Made by a program: the position numbers and the translations under genes | Assembly (NCBI RefSeq): GCF_001664485.1 | Contig: NZ_CP013633.1 | Span: 186,001-250,000 of the forward strand | Direction of reading: 5' to 3' | Source of the DNA: Rhizobium sp. N324 | GTDB taxonomy: Bacteria; Pseudomonadota; Alphaproteobacteria; Rhizobiales; Rhizobiaceae | DNA length: 64,000 nucleotides | The notes under the pieces: generated by a model | The model's database searches: none | What the model was told of the DNA's origin: nothing | Seen by the model: only the letters and a program-made list of their open reading frames with translations | Shown: in pieces, positions 40,931 to 50,488 of the stretch | Layout of the letters: every line of letters starts with the position of its first letter | Position numbering within the stretch: the stretch's first letter is position 1

Positions 40931-41857
40931 TTATCCAGTTTTGAGTTCGCTCCGACGGTTTTGGGTTGCTGTATTTGCGGCGGTAGCGGCGGGTTGCGGT
41001 GCGGAGCCATTCCGGCTGCGCAGCACCGCATCACGTCGCGGGTTGATGGTCTGGGCGAACTCGGCCGGTGTCAGCCAGCCGAGGCCGGAATGCGGTCGAT
41101 GATCGTTGTAATCGCTGCACCAGTTTGAAAGCGCTGACCGAGCATACGCCAGTGACGAGAAGAGCGTTTCATTCAGGAACTCGTCTCGCAGCCGCCCATT
41201 GAAGCTTTCGATGAAGGCGTTCTGGATCGGCTTGCCGGGCGCGATGTAGTGCCATTCCACCTTGGTCCGATCCGTCCATTGCAGGATCGCGTTGCTGGTG
41301 AACTCACTGCCATTGTCGCTGACGATCATCTTCGGTTTGCCTCGCCCCTCGATGATCCGGTCCAACTCACGAGCAACCCGCAGGCCGGAAAGGGACGTAT
41401 CGGCGACGAGCGCCAGGCACTCCCTGGTGCAATCATCGACCACGGTCAGCACTCGGAACCTGCGCCCATCGGTGAACTGATCCGACACGAAGTCCAACGA
41501 CCAGCGATCATTGGCTGCCATCGGGATCAGCATCGGCGCTCGTGTGCCTATCGCTCGCTTGCGGCCGCCGCGCTTGCGCACGGCCAGCTTTTCCTCTCGA
41601 TAGAGCCGGAAGAGCCGCTTGTGGTTCACAAGATGTCCCTCACGTCTGAGCAGCACATGAAGACGTCGATAGCCAAAGCGGCGGCGTTCATGGGCCAGCG
41701 CCTTCATCCGATCGCGAAGGTCATGGTCGTCACCGCGCCTGGTTTCGTAACGGATCGTCATCCGACAATAGCCGATGGCTTTACACGCCCGCCGTTCGCT
41801 CATCTGATGTTGATCAACCAGATGCGCGACAGCTCGCCGCTTTGCTGCGGGCGTCAC
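40931..41857 (-). CDS. IS407-group transposase OrfB (DDE integrase domain)
   Basis: About 308 residues from the GTG that overlaps the orfA stop. The HTH_21 region ([20 protein letters not shown]) is followed by the DDE catalytic domain: first Asp in [10 protein letters not shown], second Asp in [16 protein letters not shown], and Glu in [18 protein letters not shown]. The end ([20 protein letters not shown]) is characteristic of this IS group. The open frame extends upstream to 42001 across orfA, so expression may occur as a frameshifted OrfAB fusion. All catalytic residues are present and the gene seems active. Confidence 0.93.
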   Translation of the reverse strand: MTPAAKRRAVAHLVDQHQMSERRACKAIGYCRMTIRYETRRGDDHDLRDRMKALAHERRRFGYRRLHVLLRREGHLVNHKRLFRLYREEKLAVRKRGGRKRAIGTRAPMLIPMAANDRWSLDFVSDQFTDGRRFRVLTVVDDCTRECLALVADTSLSGLRVARELDRIIEGRGKPKMIVSDNGSEFTSNAILQWTDRTKVEWHYIAPGKPIQNAFIESFNGRLRDEFLNETLFSSLAYARSALSNWCSDYNDHRPHSGLGWLTPAEFAQTINPRRDAVLRSRNGSAPQPAATAANTATQNRRSELKTG

Positions 41858-42120
41858 CACTTCTTTCCCAAAAGGTCTTTCAAAGCGGCATTGTCGAGCA
41901 TGGCATCTGCCAGAAGCCGCTTCAGCTTTGTGTTTTCGTCCTCCAGCGTCTTCAGCCGTTTGGCTTCCGACACTTCCATGCCGCCGAACTTCGCTTTCCA
42001 TTTATAGATGCTGGCATCGCTGACACCGTGTTTGCGGCAAAGCTCCAAGACCGGCGTGCCAGTCTCGTGCTCCTTCAGAATCCCGATGATCTGTTCGTCT
42101 GTGAAACGGTTGCGCTTCAT
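41854..42120 (-). CDS. IS407-group OrfA (helix-turn-helix)
   Basis: An 88-residue HTH_Tnp_1 protein beginning [20 protein letters not shown], with the recognition part [20 protein letters not shown] and a leucine-zipper-like end ([20 protein letters not shown]). It binds the ends of the element. Its last codons (LKDLLGKKW) are typical of the IS407 group, and its TGA overlaps the GTG start of orfB (GTGGTGA), the site where ribosomal frameshifting or re-initiation would occur. Confidence 0.93.
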   Translation of the reverse strand: MKRNRFTDEQIIGILKEHETGTPVLELCRKHGVSDASIYKWKAKFGGMEVSEAKRLKTLEDENTKLKRLLADAMLDNAALKDLLGKKW

Positions 42121-42184
42121 TCTCTGGTCCTCTCAATGGGCCAGAGCTTACTTCAAAATGGATTATTTCGACGGGGCACGGTCA

Positions 42185-42416
42185 GTCACCTATCCCTTCC
42201 ATCCACTGGTTGACCAAACCGTCTTGGTAACCGGCAGCCATGAGCACGAAGGCGTTCACTATCTGCTCATTCTGGCACACGGTGGTTCATTTCAAATTCC
42301 GGCATGGATGTTTGATCCTGCGGCAAGTTCGATCGAGATCGTAGCTGCGCCGCGCCTTTCGGCAACCAAACTCGTTGAACTGCGCGCCAAGCTTTGTTGC
42401 CTGACTATTCCGTTGC
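42185..42416 (+). pseudogene. 5'-truncated small gene paired with a serine recombinase
   Basis: The frame reads VTYPFHPLVDQTVLVTGSHE, then GVHYLLILAHGGSFQIPAWM and PRLSATKLVELRAKLCCL. Short genes of this type (DUF5372-like, as far as I recall) accompany large serine recombinases in rhizobia. Its start is removed by the IS3 element ending at 42184. Confidence 0.6.
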
Positions 42417-42427
42417 GGTCGCTGCGG

Positions 42428-43390
42428 TCGCCGATTGCACATTCAATACTCCGGGAAAGGCGGCAATACGCAGCGATATGTTTGTCGCGGCACGTTCGGC
42501 GCCATGGCGGTCGGCAACTGTATCGGGTTCGGCGGCATGCGGGTCGATCGGGCCGTGGCGCAGGAGGTGCTCGAGCGATTGCAACCTCTGGGAATCGAGG
42601 CGGCCTTGCGGGCAATGGAGGCGCACACGCAGCGTCATAGCGACAATCAACAGCAACTCGAGAACTTAATCAAGCAAGCACAATACGAGGCTGCCAGGGC
42701 GCGCCGCCAGTATGATGCTGTCGATCCGGGCAATCGGTTGGTCGCCGGCGAACTGGAGCGGCGCTGGAATGAGAAGCTGATCCTATTGCGTGATCTCGAG
42801 GTCCAGTTCGAGATGCTCTCGACCGACCGTAACACGCCTGCTTTATCGGCCGACGACCGTACAAGATTGATGATGCTCGGTAGCGATCTATAGTAAGGCA
42901 TGGGACAGGTCCCGACGCGTCTAACGCGAAAAGATCATTCGGCTGCTGATCAAAGAAATCATTGTCGATACCGTTGACGACACATTGGCGCTCGTCATTC
43001 ATTGGCAGGGTGGCGATCACACCCGGATGACGGTGAAGAAAAACAAGATCGGCCAGACCCGCTGGGCAGTTAAGGCTGATGTTGTCGATCTCGTTCGCAA
43101 CTTGGCGAGGCAGTTGCCCGATTTGTCGATCGCAGCGATCTTGAATCGATCCGGCAAGCGGACAGGGCATGGCGCCAGCTGGACGCGAAGCCACGTCTGC
43201 AGTCTTCGCAACATCCACGGCATCTCCGTCTATCGAGAAGGTGAACGGGCCGAACGCGGTGAGAGAACCCTCGACGAGGCCGCCGACATTCTAAAGGTGA
43301 GTCGAGCTACCGCCTACCGGATGGTCAGCAGCGGTGTCCTTCCCGCTCGCCAGTTATGCACCGGAGCGCCGTGGATCATCCAGCTTTACA
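42428..43390 (+). pseudogene. Large serine recombinase, C-terminal half in two pieces
   Basis: The first piece contains IQYSGKGGNTQRYVCRGTFG with Cys residues of a recombinase zinc-ribbon, then a coiled-coil region (LENLIKQAQYEAARARRQYD) to a stop at 42893. The second piece, in another frame, reads KIIRLLIKEIIVDTVDDTLA, HTRMTVKKNKIGQTRWAVKA and ends with an excisionase-like helix (DEAADILKVSRATAYRMVSS). The N-terminal catalytic resolvase domain with its active-site serine is missing. The element that used it can no longer excise by this protein. Confidence 0.8.
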
Positions 43391-43742
43391 TTTCTCGCAA
43401 ATGTCGGGCATCCGCCACTTTTGTCAGGTTTGTCGTGATTGGAACGTTTTGTTCGCCGGTCTCTCCGTCAAATACACATCAACCTGCCCTCAACCCGCCC
43501 ATCGATAAACGAAATGATCTTCTTGGCGCGTCGGAGCAGTTGGCATGGTGTTTGCTGATCCCTGGTTACAGCGGCAGAAAGCAGTCTGCATTATGCCGGT
43601 TCATGAAACGAACGGAACGGAGGTCACCTGACCGTTCGTCATCGGATCCGCGTTCTACCAAGCGGCCATGCATAGTCCGCCGGCGGAAGGGGTCAATCCC
43701 GATGTCACAGCTTGCAACCAACTCAAAGAGAAGGAAAATGCA
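43391..43742. other. Gap between recombinase remnant and phasin gene
   Basis: An open frame continues here from the recombinase remnant but its sequence has no family resemblance. The phasin promoter probably lies in the last 150 bases; AGAGAAGGAAAATGCA gives its ribosome binding site. Confidence 0.4.
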
Positions 43743-44198
43743 ATGACCAAGATTTCCGAAAGATCCTTTGAAACGATCGAAAACCCGGCGTCATCGCCGC
43801 TCAAGGTGCCAGATCAGTTCGGCGCATCTGTTGAAAAGGGGAACAAGAAGGTGACAGAGGCTTTTTTGAAATTTGCGTCCGGCGCTGAAGCGACACAGAA
43901 AATGCTGCCTCCGATCCTCGAAACGACAAGTCTGTTCGGCAACGAATTGTGGTGGAAGACGATCGCTGCACTGCAAGCCGACGCCGAGGCCGGCTTCTCA
44001 CATTTGCAAGCTTTGCTGGGCGCGAATTCGCCGTCGCAGATCCTCGAACAGCAGTCGACCTTTTTCCGCAAGCGGGTTGAGACAAGTTTGCAGCACGCCA
44101 AGGAAGTCCGGGTGCTCTCAAGCAGGGCGGTGGAGGAAATCTCAAAGCCGGTCAAGGATGCTTTTGACAAGGTGCTGACGGACCTCAAGGCGACGTAA
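43743..44198 (+). CDS. Phasin family protein
   Basis: A 151-residue phasin, a protein that coats polyhydroxyalkanoate granules and limits their size. It is helical throughout with the Phasin_2 pattern: NKKVTEAFLKFASGAEATQK in the first half, AGFSHLQALLGANSPSQILE and QQSTFFRKRVETSLQHAKEV in the middle, and SRAVEEISKPVKDAFDKVLT at the end. The ATG at 43743 follows GAGAAGGAAA. Phasin genes on symbiotic plasmids are known in rhizobia. It stands alone between a recombinase remnant and a possible small gene. Confidence 0.9.
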   Translation: MTKISERSFETIENPASSPLKVPDQFGASVEKGNKKVTEAFLKFASGAEATQKMLPPILETTSLFGNELWWKTIAALQADAEAGFSHLQALLGANSPSQILEQQSTFFRKRVETSLQHAKEVRVLSSRAVEEISKPVKDAFDKVLTDLKAT

Positions 44199-44454
44199 AA
44201 GCGGACTCGCACTTAAATCGCCTGGACTGATCGGGGGCGGCCTACCTTATTCATGGACGGAAAAGATGGTGACGGGGACCATCAGGTCGGGAGAGAGCTG
44301 GAAAGTGTGTCCTGCGATCTCGGTAGCTCCAGCTAACAAGCTCCTGAAAACGGATCGCGGGCGGCCGGCGTGACATATTGGACGGTTTGAACTGGCGAAG
44401 AACCCACCAGCTTGGTATCTAACCACGTAGGCGGCAGGCGGCAGGGAAGTGGTA

Positions 44455-44754
44455 ATGGATTCACACAGGGACATAGCCGAGCGGGTCATCGCGCGTTGGA
44501 AGGCGCGAAGAATCCGGATCGATGAAGACCCGGGTTTCATGGAACCGGTCGCTCTTTGGACGGCAGGGTCGATTGCGTCCGGTGAAATGCGCCGCCGGTA
44601 TTCGGCGCTCCAGCGCGAGCGGTCGCTGTCCAGGTCAAATCCACTTGATGTGTATCCCTGCGACGAAGGGGCGGAGGTCGATCATCGATCGATTGCGATT
44701 CCAAACGACGAACCAGATGAACGGGGAGGTCTCGGACTGCCGGCGCAAGGGTGA
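44455..44754 (+). CDS. Unrecognised small protein
   Basis: A 99-residue frame starting MDSHRDIAERVIARWKARRI and containing GFMEPVALWTAGSIASGEMR. The first 70 residues look coding and are predicted helical; the last 30 (HRSIAIPNDEPDERGGLGLP) look less so. GGCAGGGAAG precedes the start. No family was recognised. It points towards an XRE/ImmA remnant on the other strand. Confidence 0.45.
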   Translation: MDSHRDIAERVIARWKARRIRIDEDPGFMEPVALWTAGSIASGEMRRRYSALQRERSLSRSNPLDVYPCDEGAEVDHRSIAIPNDEPDERGGLGLPAQG

Positions 44755-44758
44755 CTCT

Positions 44759-45080
44759 TACAAAGGGCTCAGCACGCACCATTTCCTGGCGAGCGCGAAC
44801 TTCACGAAACAGCGGGTCGACAAGCGCTGCGTCGCGTTGTGCATATTCTCGGGAAGAGTCCGAAAAATCCTTGCCACGAGCCGCAATGGCTGGCGGCTCA
44901 GCAAGGTAGAAGGTGAGGAGCGGCCGGCGGTACTGAGTCAACATCTTTATCAACTGTGGGCGTGTCGGCTCAGGGCATCTTCAAGCATGGCAAGGCGGTC
45001 GCTGCCCGCTATACAGGGTGCATCGCTAATGCCGAGCTTGTCGGCAGCATCTTCAACGCTGAGTCCCTCAGTCTCGTGCG
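44759..45080 (-). pseudogene. XRE/ImmA-IrrE family regulator, broken
   Basis: In one minus-strand frame SVEDAADKLGISDA recalls the start of an XRE helix-turn-helix; after a frame change the sequence KMLTQYRRPLLTFYLAEPPA and DPLFREVRARQEMVRA follows. This is the linker typical of proteins that join an XRE domain to an ImmA/IrrE metallopeptidase (YRRPLLTFYL-EPP, DFRT, VRARQ-VR). The peptidase motif HExxH is not found. Upstream, 45097-45354 on the same strand has an open frame (TKWYGRRTNQEVLPQMIDDT) that I cannot place. Confidence 0.62.
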
Positions 45081-45384
45081 CCCAGCGTCCGACAAGTTAT
45101 TGTCTTCCATGGGAGTCCGGCTTGCGCAAATTGCCCCCGATGAAGGTTGGTCCGCCCGGGTCTTCCGCATGGAAAACGCGCGTTGCCTCAAAAACGCCGG
45201 TGCGCCATGCATAGGTCGTATCGTCGATCATCTGCGGCAAGACCTCCTGGTTTGTCCGACGACCGTACCATTTGGTGACGATGCGGGCGACTTTGGCGAC
45301 GAGCGCGGTACTCATGCGAAGGTTCGAGTGTGCATCGAACATCTCCGGCGCCAAATAGCATCGAGACCTCGTTTGGGCGAAAGG

Positions 45385-45690
45385 TTATTCCTTTGCTGCA
45401 AAGCCTAGCTCAACGCGGCTGACATCTAAGATCGCCCGAAGGACGTCGATGCCGAATTTGAGGCTTTCCACCTCGACATCCAGCGAGATGCCCTCGGTGA
45501 CTGTGCCTTTTGCGTTAGCGATTACCACCTCCTCCAGGTCTTCGAACCACTGAGGACTGTTCCCTTTGTGAAGCTTCGATAGTTCCGCAATCGCGACACT
45601 AAATGCCGATTGGACCGCGATTAGAGCGGCGCCGAGCTTTCGTTCGTCTACACCCGAGATGCAAACAATGGGGCTGTTTTTCTCATCCAT
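45385..45690 (-). CDS. Hypothetical 101-residue protein
   Basis: The frame starts MDEKNSPIVCISGVDERKLG after AGAGGAACAGCCC, a fair ribosome binding site, and continues GAALIAVQSAFSVAIAELSK to VESLKFGIDVLRAILDVSRV. It is acidic, with two predicted helices and no signal peptide or membrane segment. The sequence has the look of a real soluble protein but I recognise no family. Its neighbours on both sides are decayed sequences. Confidence 0.6.
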   Translation of the reverse strand: MDEKNSPIVCISGVDERKLGAALIAVQSAFSVAIAELSKLHKGNSPQWFEDLEEVVIANAKGTVTEGISLDVEVESLKFGIDVLRAILDVSRVELGFAAKE

Positions 45691-46215
45691 GGGCTGTTCC
45701 TCTGCTGGCTCGCCACGAAACCCTATTTCAACTAATAGGCGACAGAGTCGTCGATCGCCGACGAATGCAAATAGGCCCGTAGGCTGGAGTCTCGGGTAGT
45801 TAGATCAACGAATACGCGATGCTGGGGGTGGACCATGTGGAAATGGTGGATGCGCTTGAGGCCTGTTGAAATCTGGGTCCAGCTTCCGAACGTTCCAACC
45901 GGCGGCAATGCCTCTAGGCCGTAAGCGTCGCACCTCCTGGTACGCGATAGCGGGTAATCCTTTGTACGAACTGGCTCGCATGCAAGGTCGCCCGAAGGAC
46001 ACAAGTGCCGAGCCTGGGCTTTCCGGCCATAGTCTTCAGTGAGACGTCTGTTGCTTCCACAACTCAACACATTCCGGCGAGCGGCATAAACCTGCAAACT
46101 CATTGTTTTTGATCCGCACGCGTCATACCTGGCCTGCACCCCACCGCCATGGCTTCGGCAAAAGGCCTTTTACTCAAAACGCAGGGACCTAGTTTGGCCC
46201 GTTTGTCAGGCAGCA
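45691..46215. other. Gap without a supported gene
   Basis: A 135-residue minus-strand frame (45732-46139) exists but has poor coding character apart from a short stretch (KRIHHFHMVHPQHRVFVDLT). No repeat or known motif was noticed. Confidence 0.3.
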
Positions 46216-47187
46216 TCACAAAAAGATCTGCGGAAGGCTCGTCCCGCTTTGCGCGCTCAGGTGCGCCCGCAGTCGATCTGGCAGCGGATTGTTATTCAGG
46301 TACACTTTGCAATGAGGCGGAAGCTGCGACAGAATGTACGGCAGTGCAGTTCGCCCGTCGCCAAGTCCTCTCAGGTTGTTTCCACGAACGCTAAGCTCCT
46401 CCAGCCCCCTCGGCAGGTTAGGGGGCAGGTGGGTCAGTTCATTACTGTCGGTGCTGAGCCACTTTAGGGTGGCCGGGAGGTCCTCGGGTAGGCTAGTCAG
46501 TTCATTGTGAGGGACTTCGAGCCTCGTGAGCTTTGCAGGAAGGCGCTCGGGCAGGCGAATTATATTATTGAGTTCGGCGCGGAGATCCGTCAATTCGAGG
46601 GGGAGATTCTCCGGCAGGTGCGCGATTTCGTTGCGGGTGACATGAAGCTCCCTGAGCTCAGGCGGCAGGTTATCGGGCAAACTGGTCAGCCGGTTGTGGT
46701 TGACGTAGAGATACTTTAGTCCGGAAGGAAGCTCGTTCGGCAATCTGGTCAGCCGGTTGCCGTCGACGTAGAGCGTCTCGAGCATGTCCGGAAGAACCTC
46801 AGGCAGCGTGGTCAGCTGGTTGTCGCAGGCAGAGAGCTTTCGCAGACCGGGCGGGAGGTTGTTGGGCAGCCTGCCCAACCGGTTGTCATTGGCGTTGAGC
46901 CGCTGGAGGCCGGCCGGTAAGGTGGGGGGCAGTGCCGTTAGGGACAGCGATGTTAAGTTCAGGGGGGCACGAAAATTGCGGGTTTCCGTCCAGGCCTCGA
47001 TCCGTGCCATTGCCTCGTGCCGGTCCTCGTCCTGCTCCTGCTGCCCGTCTTCCGCCCAGGCCAGTAAAATTTCTTTCAGTGCCGCTTCGCTGGACGAGGA
47101 GCCAGTCAAGCCTTCAACCCAGTTAAAGGTGTCTTCACCGCCTTGTTCGGAACTATTGCCAACACGCCCCTGCCTTCTGCCGTACAT
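46216..47187 (-). CDS. NopM/IpaH-like leucine-rich repeat protein without E3 ligase domain
   Basis: A 323-residue protein. After a variable N-terminus of about 85 residues come nine to ten leucine-rich repeats of 20-21 residues (LYVDGNRLTRLPNELPSGLK is one; LPxxLPxxLxxLxVxxNxL is the unit). This bacterial LRR type belongs to the IpaH/SspH/NopM family of type III secreted ubiquitin ligases. In that family a NEL catalytic domain with a Cys active site follows a linker ending near GPQIFF; here the protein stops after SGTSLPQIFL. It is therefore an LRR-only, probably truncated effector. It lies downstream of vgrG on the same strand, beyond an IS21 remnant. No convincing tts box was found upstream. 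Confidence 0.85.
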   Translation of the reverse strand: MYGRRQGRVGNSSEQGGEDTFNWVEGLTGSSSSEAALKEILLAWAEDGQQEQDEDRHEAMARIEAWTETRNFRAPLNLTSLSLTALPPTLPAGLQRLNANDNRLGRLPNNLPPGLRKLSACDNQLTTLPEVLPDMLETLYVDGNRLTRLPNELPSGLKYLYVNHNRLTSLPDNLPPELRELHVTRNEIAHLPENLPLELTDLRAELNNIIRLPERLPAKLTRLEVPHNELTSLPEDLPATLKWLSTDSNELTHLPPNLPRGLEELSVRGNNLRGLGDGRTALPYILSQLPPHCKVYLNNNPLPDRLRAHLSAQSGTSLPQIFL

Positions 47188-47335
47188 TGCGTCGTTCCTT
47201 AGGTCGTTGCGTCACTGCTGATGTTACTTCCGTCGCGACCTTTCCTTCCAATGCCAAATTCGTATCCCGTTATGCTTCGGGGGCATGGCCAGCGTCCTTC
47301 CTCGAGCTGGACAGCGCATGATTTTTATCGCGACG

Positions 47336-47588
47336 TTGAACAATCCCACCATTGACATGCTGCGCAAACTCGGCCTGACAGGCATGGCCAGCGCCTATCA
47401 GGAACTCGAAACGCAAATAGAAGCGAGACACCTTCGAGCATGGTGAAAGGCTTCGACTGCTGCTCGAGGCGGCCACGCTCCGCCAGAAGCGCTTCGAGGC
47501 GAGAGCCCGCCCTGCAAAGCAGCGCTGTAACGCCAAGATCGAGAACGCTGATTTTTGCGCCGCCCGCGCCCTGATCGCAATTTCGTGA
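47336..47588 (+). pseudogene. IS21-family IstB remnant
   Basis: The frame starts LNNPTIDMLRKLGLTGMASA then YQELETQIEARHL, the typical IstB N-terminus. After a frame change near 47435 it continues RLRLLLEAATLRQKRFEARA and AKIENADFCAARAL. The AAA+ ATPase part is absent. It lies between the LRR gene and vgrG. Confidence 0.82.
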
Positions 47589-47919
47589 CGCCGAGTGATA
47601 AAGGTATTTCATCCCCATCGATGGGCTATACACTAGTTCCCGCTTGGTGGAGACCTAAACCAGACGCATTTGGAGCCGCTTTCGGCCGATTTCGCGTGGC
47701 AATTCCATCTAACTGAGGCGCAAGTTCCCGGAACAAACGCTCACGCGCGATAACCTTTCCTCATTTTCGGGCAATCTCGCAGTGTCACGTTGATTTGGTA
47801 GGTCAGCTTACGACGCCGACGCCGTTACGCTTTTTCTCTACGCCTGCAGGGCCCTGCCGACTTAAAGGCAACGACTTCCGGACAGCCGAGGCCGAGAACC
47901 AGTTCACCTTGACATCGTG
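47589..47919. other. Gap between IS21 remnant and vgrG
   Basis: No gene is supported. In intact clusters effector and adaptor genes usually follow vgrG; here nothing but noise remains. Confidence 0.4.
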
Positions 47920-49947
47920 TCACTCTGGCGTAACAGGCGGCAGCCCGAGTGTCGCAATAAGCTTCATTATCGACGGCGTGGGTGGACCCGGTGTCGGCGG
48001 CGGCATGGAGACGATAGACCCGAGCCGCGGAGGCGTTGCCATAACGCCAATCATCGTGCCGATAATGGCGATCCCATCGCCGCTGATTTCGATGGCCTGC
48101 GGGCCGGTTCTGCCCGATACTACAAGGCGGATCTTGTCGGGTGTTACCTCGACGCGGCTACCTAAGGCCGCTGCGGCAGGGGAGTCGGGCGCGGCGCCGC
48201 CCGAGGTCAGGAGGAAGTGTCTCTTGACGTCGATGCTGTAGATGTTCCCGACCTCGACGGTATGATTCTTCTGGGCCTTCAAATAGACCTCCTCACGGCC
48301 CTGCTTGTCCTCAAAGCGCAGTTCATTGTAGGCATTAGCGGCGCCGCCATCGGTATGCGTCCGGAAGGTCGACCGCGTTTTGTCAGTCGGCAGGGTTTCA
48401 GGCGGCAGATTTGAGCCATTGTATACGACGCCGGTCACCAGGGGCGTGTCGGGATTGCCGTGGATGAAATCAACCACGACCTCATGGCCGATCCGTGGGA
48501 CGACCAGGTTGCCAAAACCCTTACCAGCGAAGTTCTGGGCCACCCGAATCCAGCAGGAGCTGTTCTCGTTCTTTCCGCCTTCTCGGTCCCAGAAGAACTG
48601 AACCTTCACACGGCCGTACTTATCCGTCGCGATCGACTCGCCCTCGGGGCCCACGACGACGGCCGTCTGCGGTCCGTGAATCAACCGCGCCGGTGTGCGG
48701 CGCCTCGGGCGGTACTGGGTGGTCGCGGGGATAATCTCCACGTTGCTGTGATAGAGGAACCGCTCGCCCTTCCCCCCCACGGTGTCCGCAGTGAGATCGT
48801 CCCCCACCTCACCGATGACAGTGAAGTCCTGTCCGACTGCCAGAAAGCGATCGGTGGGTTTCGGCCGGGAACCGATCTGGCCGTAGTAGAAGGGATTTGC
48901 GGCCTTGAATAATGACCCGGTCGTTATCTGGCGCGCAGTGCTTTCGATCCGCGCGCGATAAGCGTTGCAGGCGAGTTCCTCGGCACGGATGGTGGCGTAG
49001 AAATCGCCATCGCTTTTTTTTGTATACTGGCCTGGATACTCGAAGACCTCCCGCATTGCCGTGCAGCCGCTGCTTGCCGACGAGGTCTCGCCCGTTCTGA
49101 CCGCCACGCTCTCCCGCGGTCGGGTGATGGCGCTTCCCGTGAGCTTGCATGGCGGAATGCCGCCTGTCCTCACGGGAGGAACACGCGCGACAGACGTCAG
49201 TTCTGCCATCGGCTTCTCATGGTCATAGTCCCCGAGAACGACCTTGTTCGGCTGTAGCGATACGACCTCGTCCCAATGCAGGATGACATCTTCTTGGTAA
49301 AGACTTCGGGCAGGCCTGAGATTGTGGTGGGTCTCTACGATCTCAGGCGTGCAGGCCATGTGACTCGCGGCGTTGTCGACCAGCACCAGGTCATGTTGGT
49401 CCTCAGCATGTTCAAAATAGTAGTAGATGCCGTCCTGCTCCATGAGGCGGCTGACGAAGGCCAGATCCGTTTCATCGTACTGGACGCAATATGGGCGCTG
49501 TGGGAACCGTCGGGCGGTCTGATTCTTGAAATTGCCTTTATGTTCTCGAAAAATCGTGGTGATGATCTCGATGCTCGTCTTGTTCTGAAAGACCCGACTG
49601 TTAGAGCGATGCTCGAGCAATGAAATCCACGGCCGCACCTGCGCCATGTAGTTGAGGTGCTCGGTATCGTCGAGGCCGAGATATTGGAAGCGCGTAACAA
49701 CACCGTTGAAGAAGCGCGTTTGCGAGTCCTTGAGCTTAAGGCCGATTGTCAGGCTTTGACCGGGGATCGTAGCAAAGTTCTGAACTGGATCGCGGCTGGC
49801 GAGCTTCACCTCGTAGAGGAAAGGTTCCCCCAGTCGCTCGGTGCCACTGAGCCGTCGGAGAGAGATTTCATTCAACTCGGACGCGGCCGAAGTGACCGCA
49901 ACAAAACGATTGTGCCTTAAGAGACTCTCGATTCTTGACTCGACCAT
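47920..49947 (-). CDS. vgrG: VgrG (TssI), type VI secretion spike
   Basis: A 675-residue VgrG. The N-terminal gp27-like part (SEVRRLSGTERLGEPF-like; here NEISLRRLSGTERLGEPFLY) is followed by DETDLAFVSRLMEQDGIYYY, and the gp5-like OB fold has TDKYGRVKVQFFWDREGGKN, SSCWIRVAQNFAGKGFGNLV and PRIGHEVVVDFIHGNPDTPL, all family hallmarks. A beta-helix tail of about 110 residues ends in a Pro-rich stretch (SMPPPTPGPPTPS) that might hold a PAAR or effector adaptor contact. No extra enzymatic domain is seen. The gene starts within the clpV remnant. Confidence 0.95.
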   Translation of the reverse strand: MVESRIESLLRHNRFVAVTSAASELNEISLRRLSGTERLGEPFLYEVKLASRDPVQNFATIPGQSLTIGLKLKDSQTRFFNGVVTRFQYLGLDDTEHLNYMAQVRPWISLLEHRSNSRVFQNKTSIEIITTIFREHKGNFKNQTARRFPQRPYCVQYDETDLAFVSRLMEQDGIYYYFEHAEDQHDLVLVDNAASHMACTPEIVETHHNLRPARSLYQEDVILHWDEVVSLQPNKVVLGDYDHEKPMAELTSVARVPPVRTGGIPPCKLTGSAITRPRESVAVRTGETSSASSGCTAMREVFEYPGQYTKKSDGDFYATIRAEELACNAYRARIESTARQITTGSLFKAANPFYYGQIGSRPKPTDRFLAVGQDFTVIGEVGDDLTADTVGGKGERFLYHSNVEIIPATTQYRPRRRTPARLIHGPQTAVVVGPEGESIATDKYGRVKVQFFWDREGGKNENSSCWIRVAQNFAGKGFGNLVVPRIGHEVVVDFIHGNPDTPLVTGVVYNGSNLPPETLPTDKTRSTFRTHTDGGAANAYNELRFEDKQGREEVYLKAQKNHTVEVGNIYSIDVKRHFLLTSGGAAPDSPAAAALGSRVEVTPDKIRLVVSGRTGPQAIEISGDGIAIIGTMIGVMATPPRLGSIVSMPPPTPGPPTPSIMKLIATLGLPPVTPE

Positions 49948-50488
49948 GGTGGTGTGTGTTCCGCAGATTTGATGAGAAGGCGCGGTTGCGCCCGATGGCG
50001 TGAGTAGGATGCTGCCGAAGCCATCGGCGAAGATGCAGAAAAGCGTTTATTTCGTGCATCGAAATCGCCGACCGTTGCTCAGCCAAGATGTCTTGCTGGC
50101 CCGCATCGTCAGAGCCAAGCGGGGGAGGGCGGGGCGAAGAAAGCGTGTGGGTCTCTTGGAACTCACCCACGCTCAGTCCCACCCAAATCTCGCCATGCGG
50201 CCTTGTAACATCGATGAGTCGGCGGATTCCGGCGGTGCTAGCGACGACGTGTCTCCTGGAAGATTCAACCAGGCCCAGGGCGCAGCGCCCGAGCGGACAA
50301 CCACGGTGGTCGAGTTTCGCCGCGATCGTCGGCTCGATCGGCCTCTCCGCTGCTGAAGCCTCAAGGGCGTCAAAATGGCGAGAACGTTCCAAAGAGGCGT
50401 CACGGCGAATTTTGCAAAGGGCCTTGGCGGTCCCATTGCAGTTTGCGTTGAGCTTACTGAAGAGAGTCGAGCTTCCGATGCTTGTCAT
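49868..50488 (-). pseudogene. ClpV (TssH) N-terminal remnant
   Basis: The ATG overlaps the tssG stop (ATGA), as clpV does in imp-type clusters, and the product begins MTSIGSSTLFSKLNANCNGT, matching the start of the ClpV N-domain that binds TssC. Similarity fades after about 45 residues. The open frame runs 206 codons, overlapping the start of vgrG, but contains no Walker motifs, whereas ClpV is normally 850-900 residues with two AAA+ modules. So clpV is reduced to a stub by a large deletion plus frame decay. Confidence 0.68.

Larger units (their letters stand above)
40913..42184 (-). mobile_element. Complete IS3-family element, IS407 group
   Basis: The element is about 1.27 kb. Its ends are imperfect inverted repeats: TGACCTTGCCCCCAAGTTTT on the plus strand from 40913 and TGACCGTGCCCCGTCGAAAT on the minus strand from 42184. 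Inside are orfA and orfB, both on the minus strand, with an overlap typical of the group. I could not find a clear 4-base target duplication, so the flanks may have rearranged after insertion. It cuts the start of a small gene on the right. A broken relative lies at 58005-58505. Confidence 0.87.

Noticed and set aside
45732..46139. 135-codon minus-strand frame as a gene
   Set aside because: Poor coding character and no ribosome binding site; only a short stretch looks protein-like.
47188..47640. tts box upstream of the LRR gene
   Set aside because: Only scattered short matches were found, and the region is mostly an IS21 remnant; nothing kept the TCGAAAGCT core.
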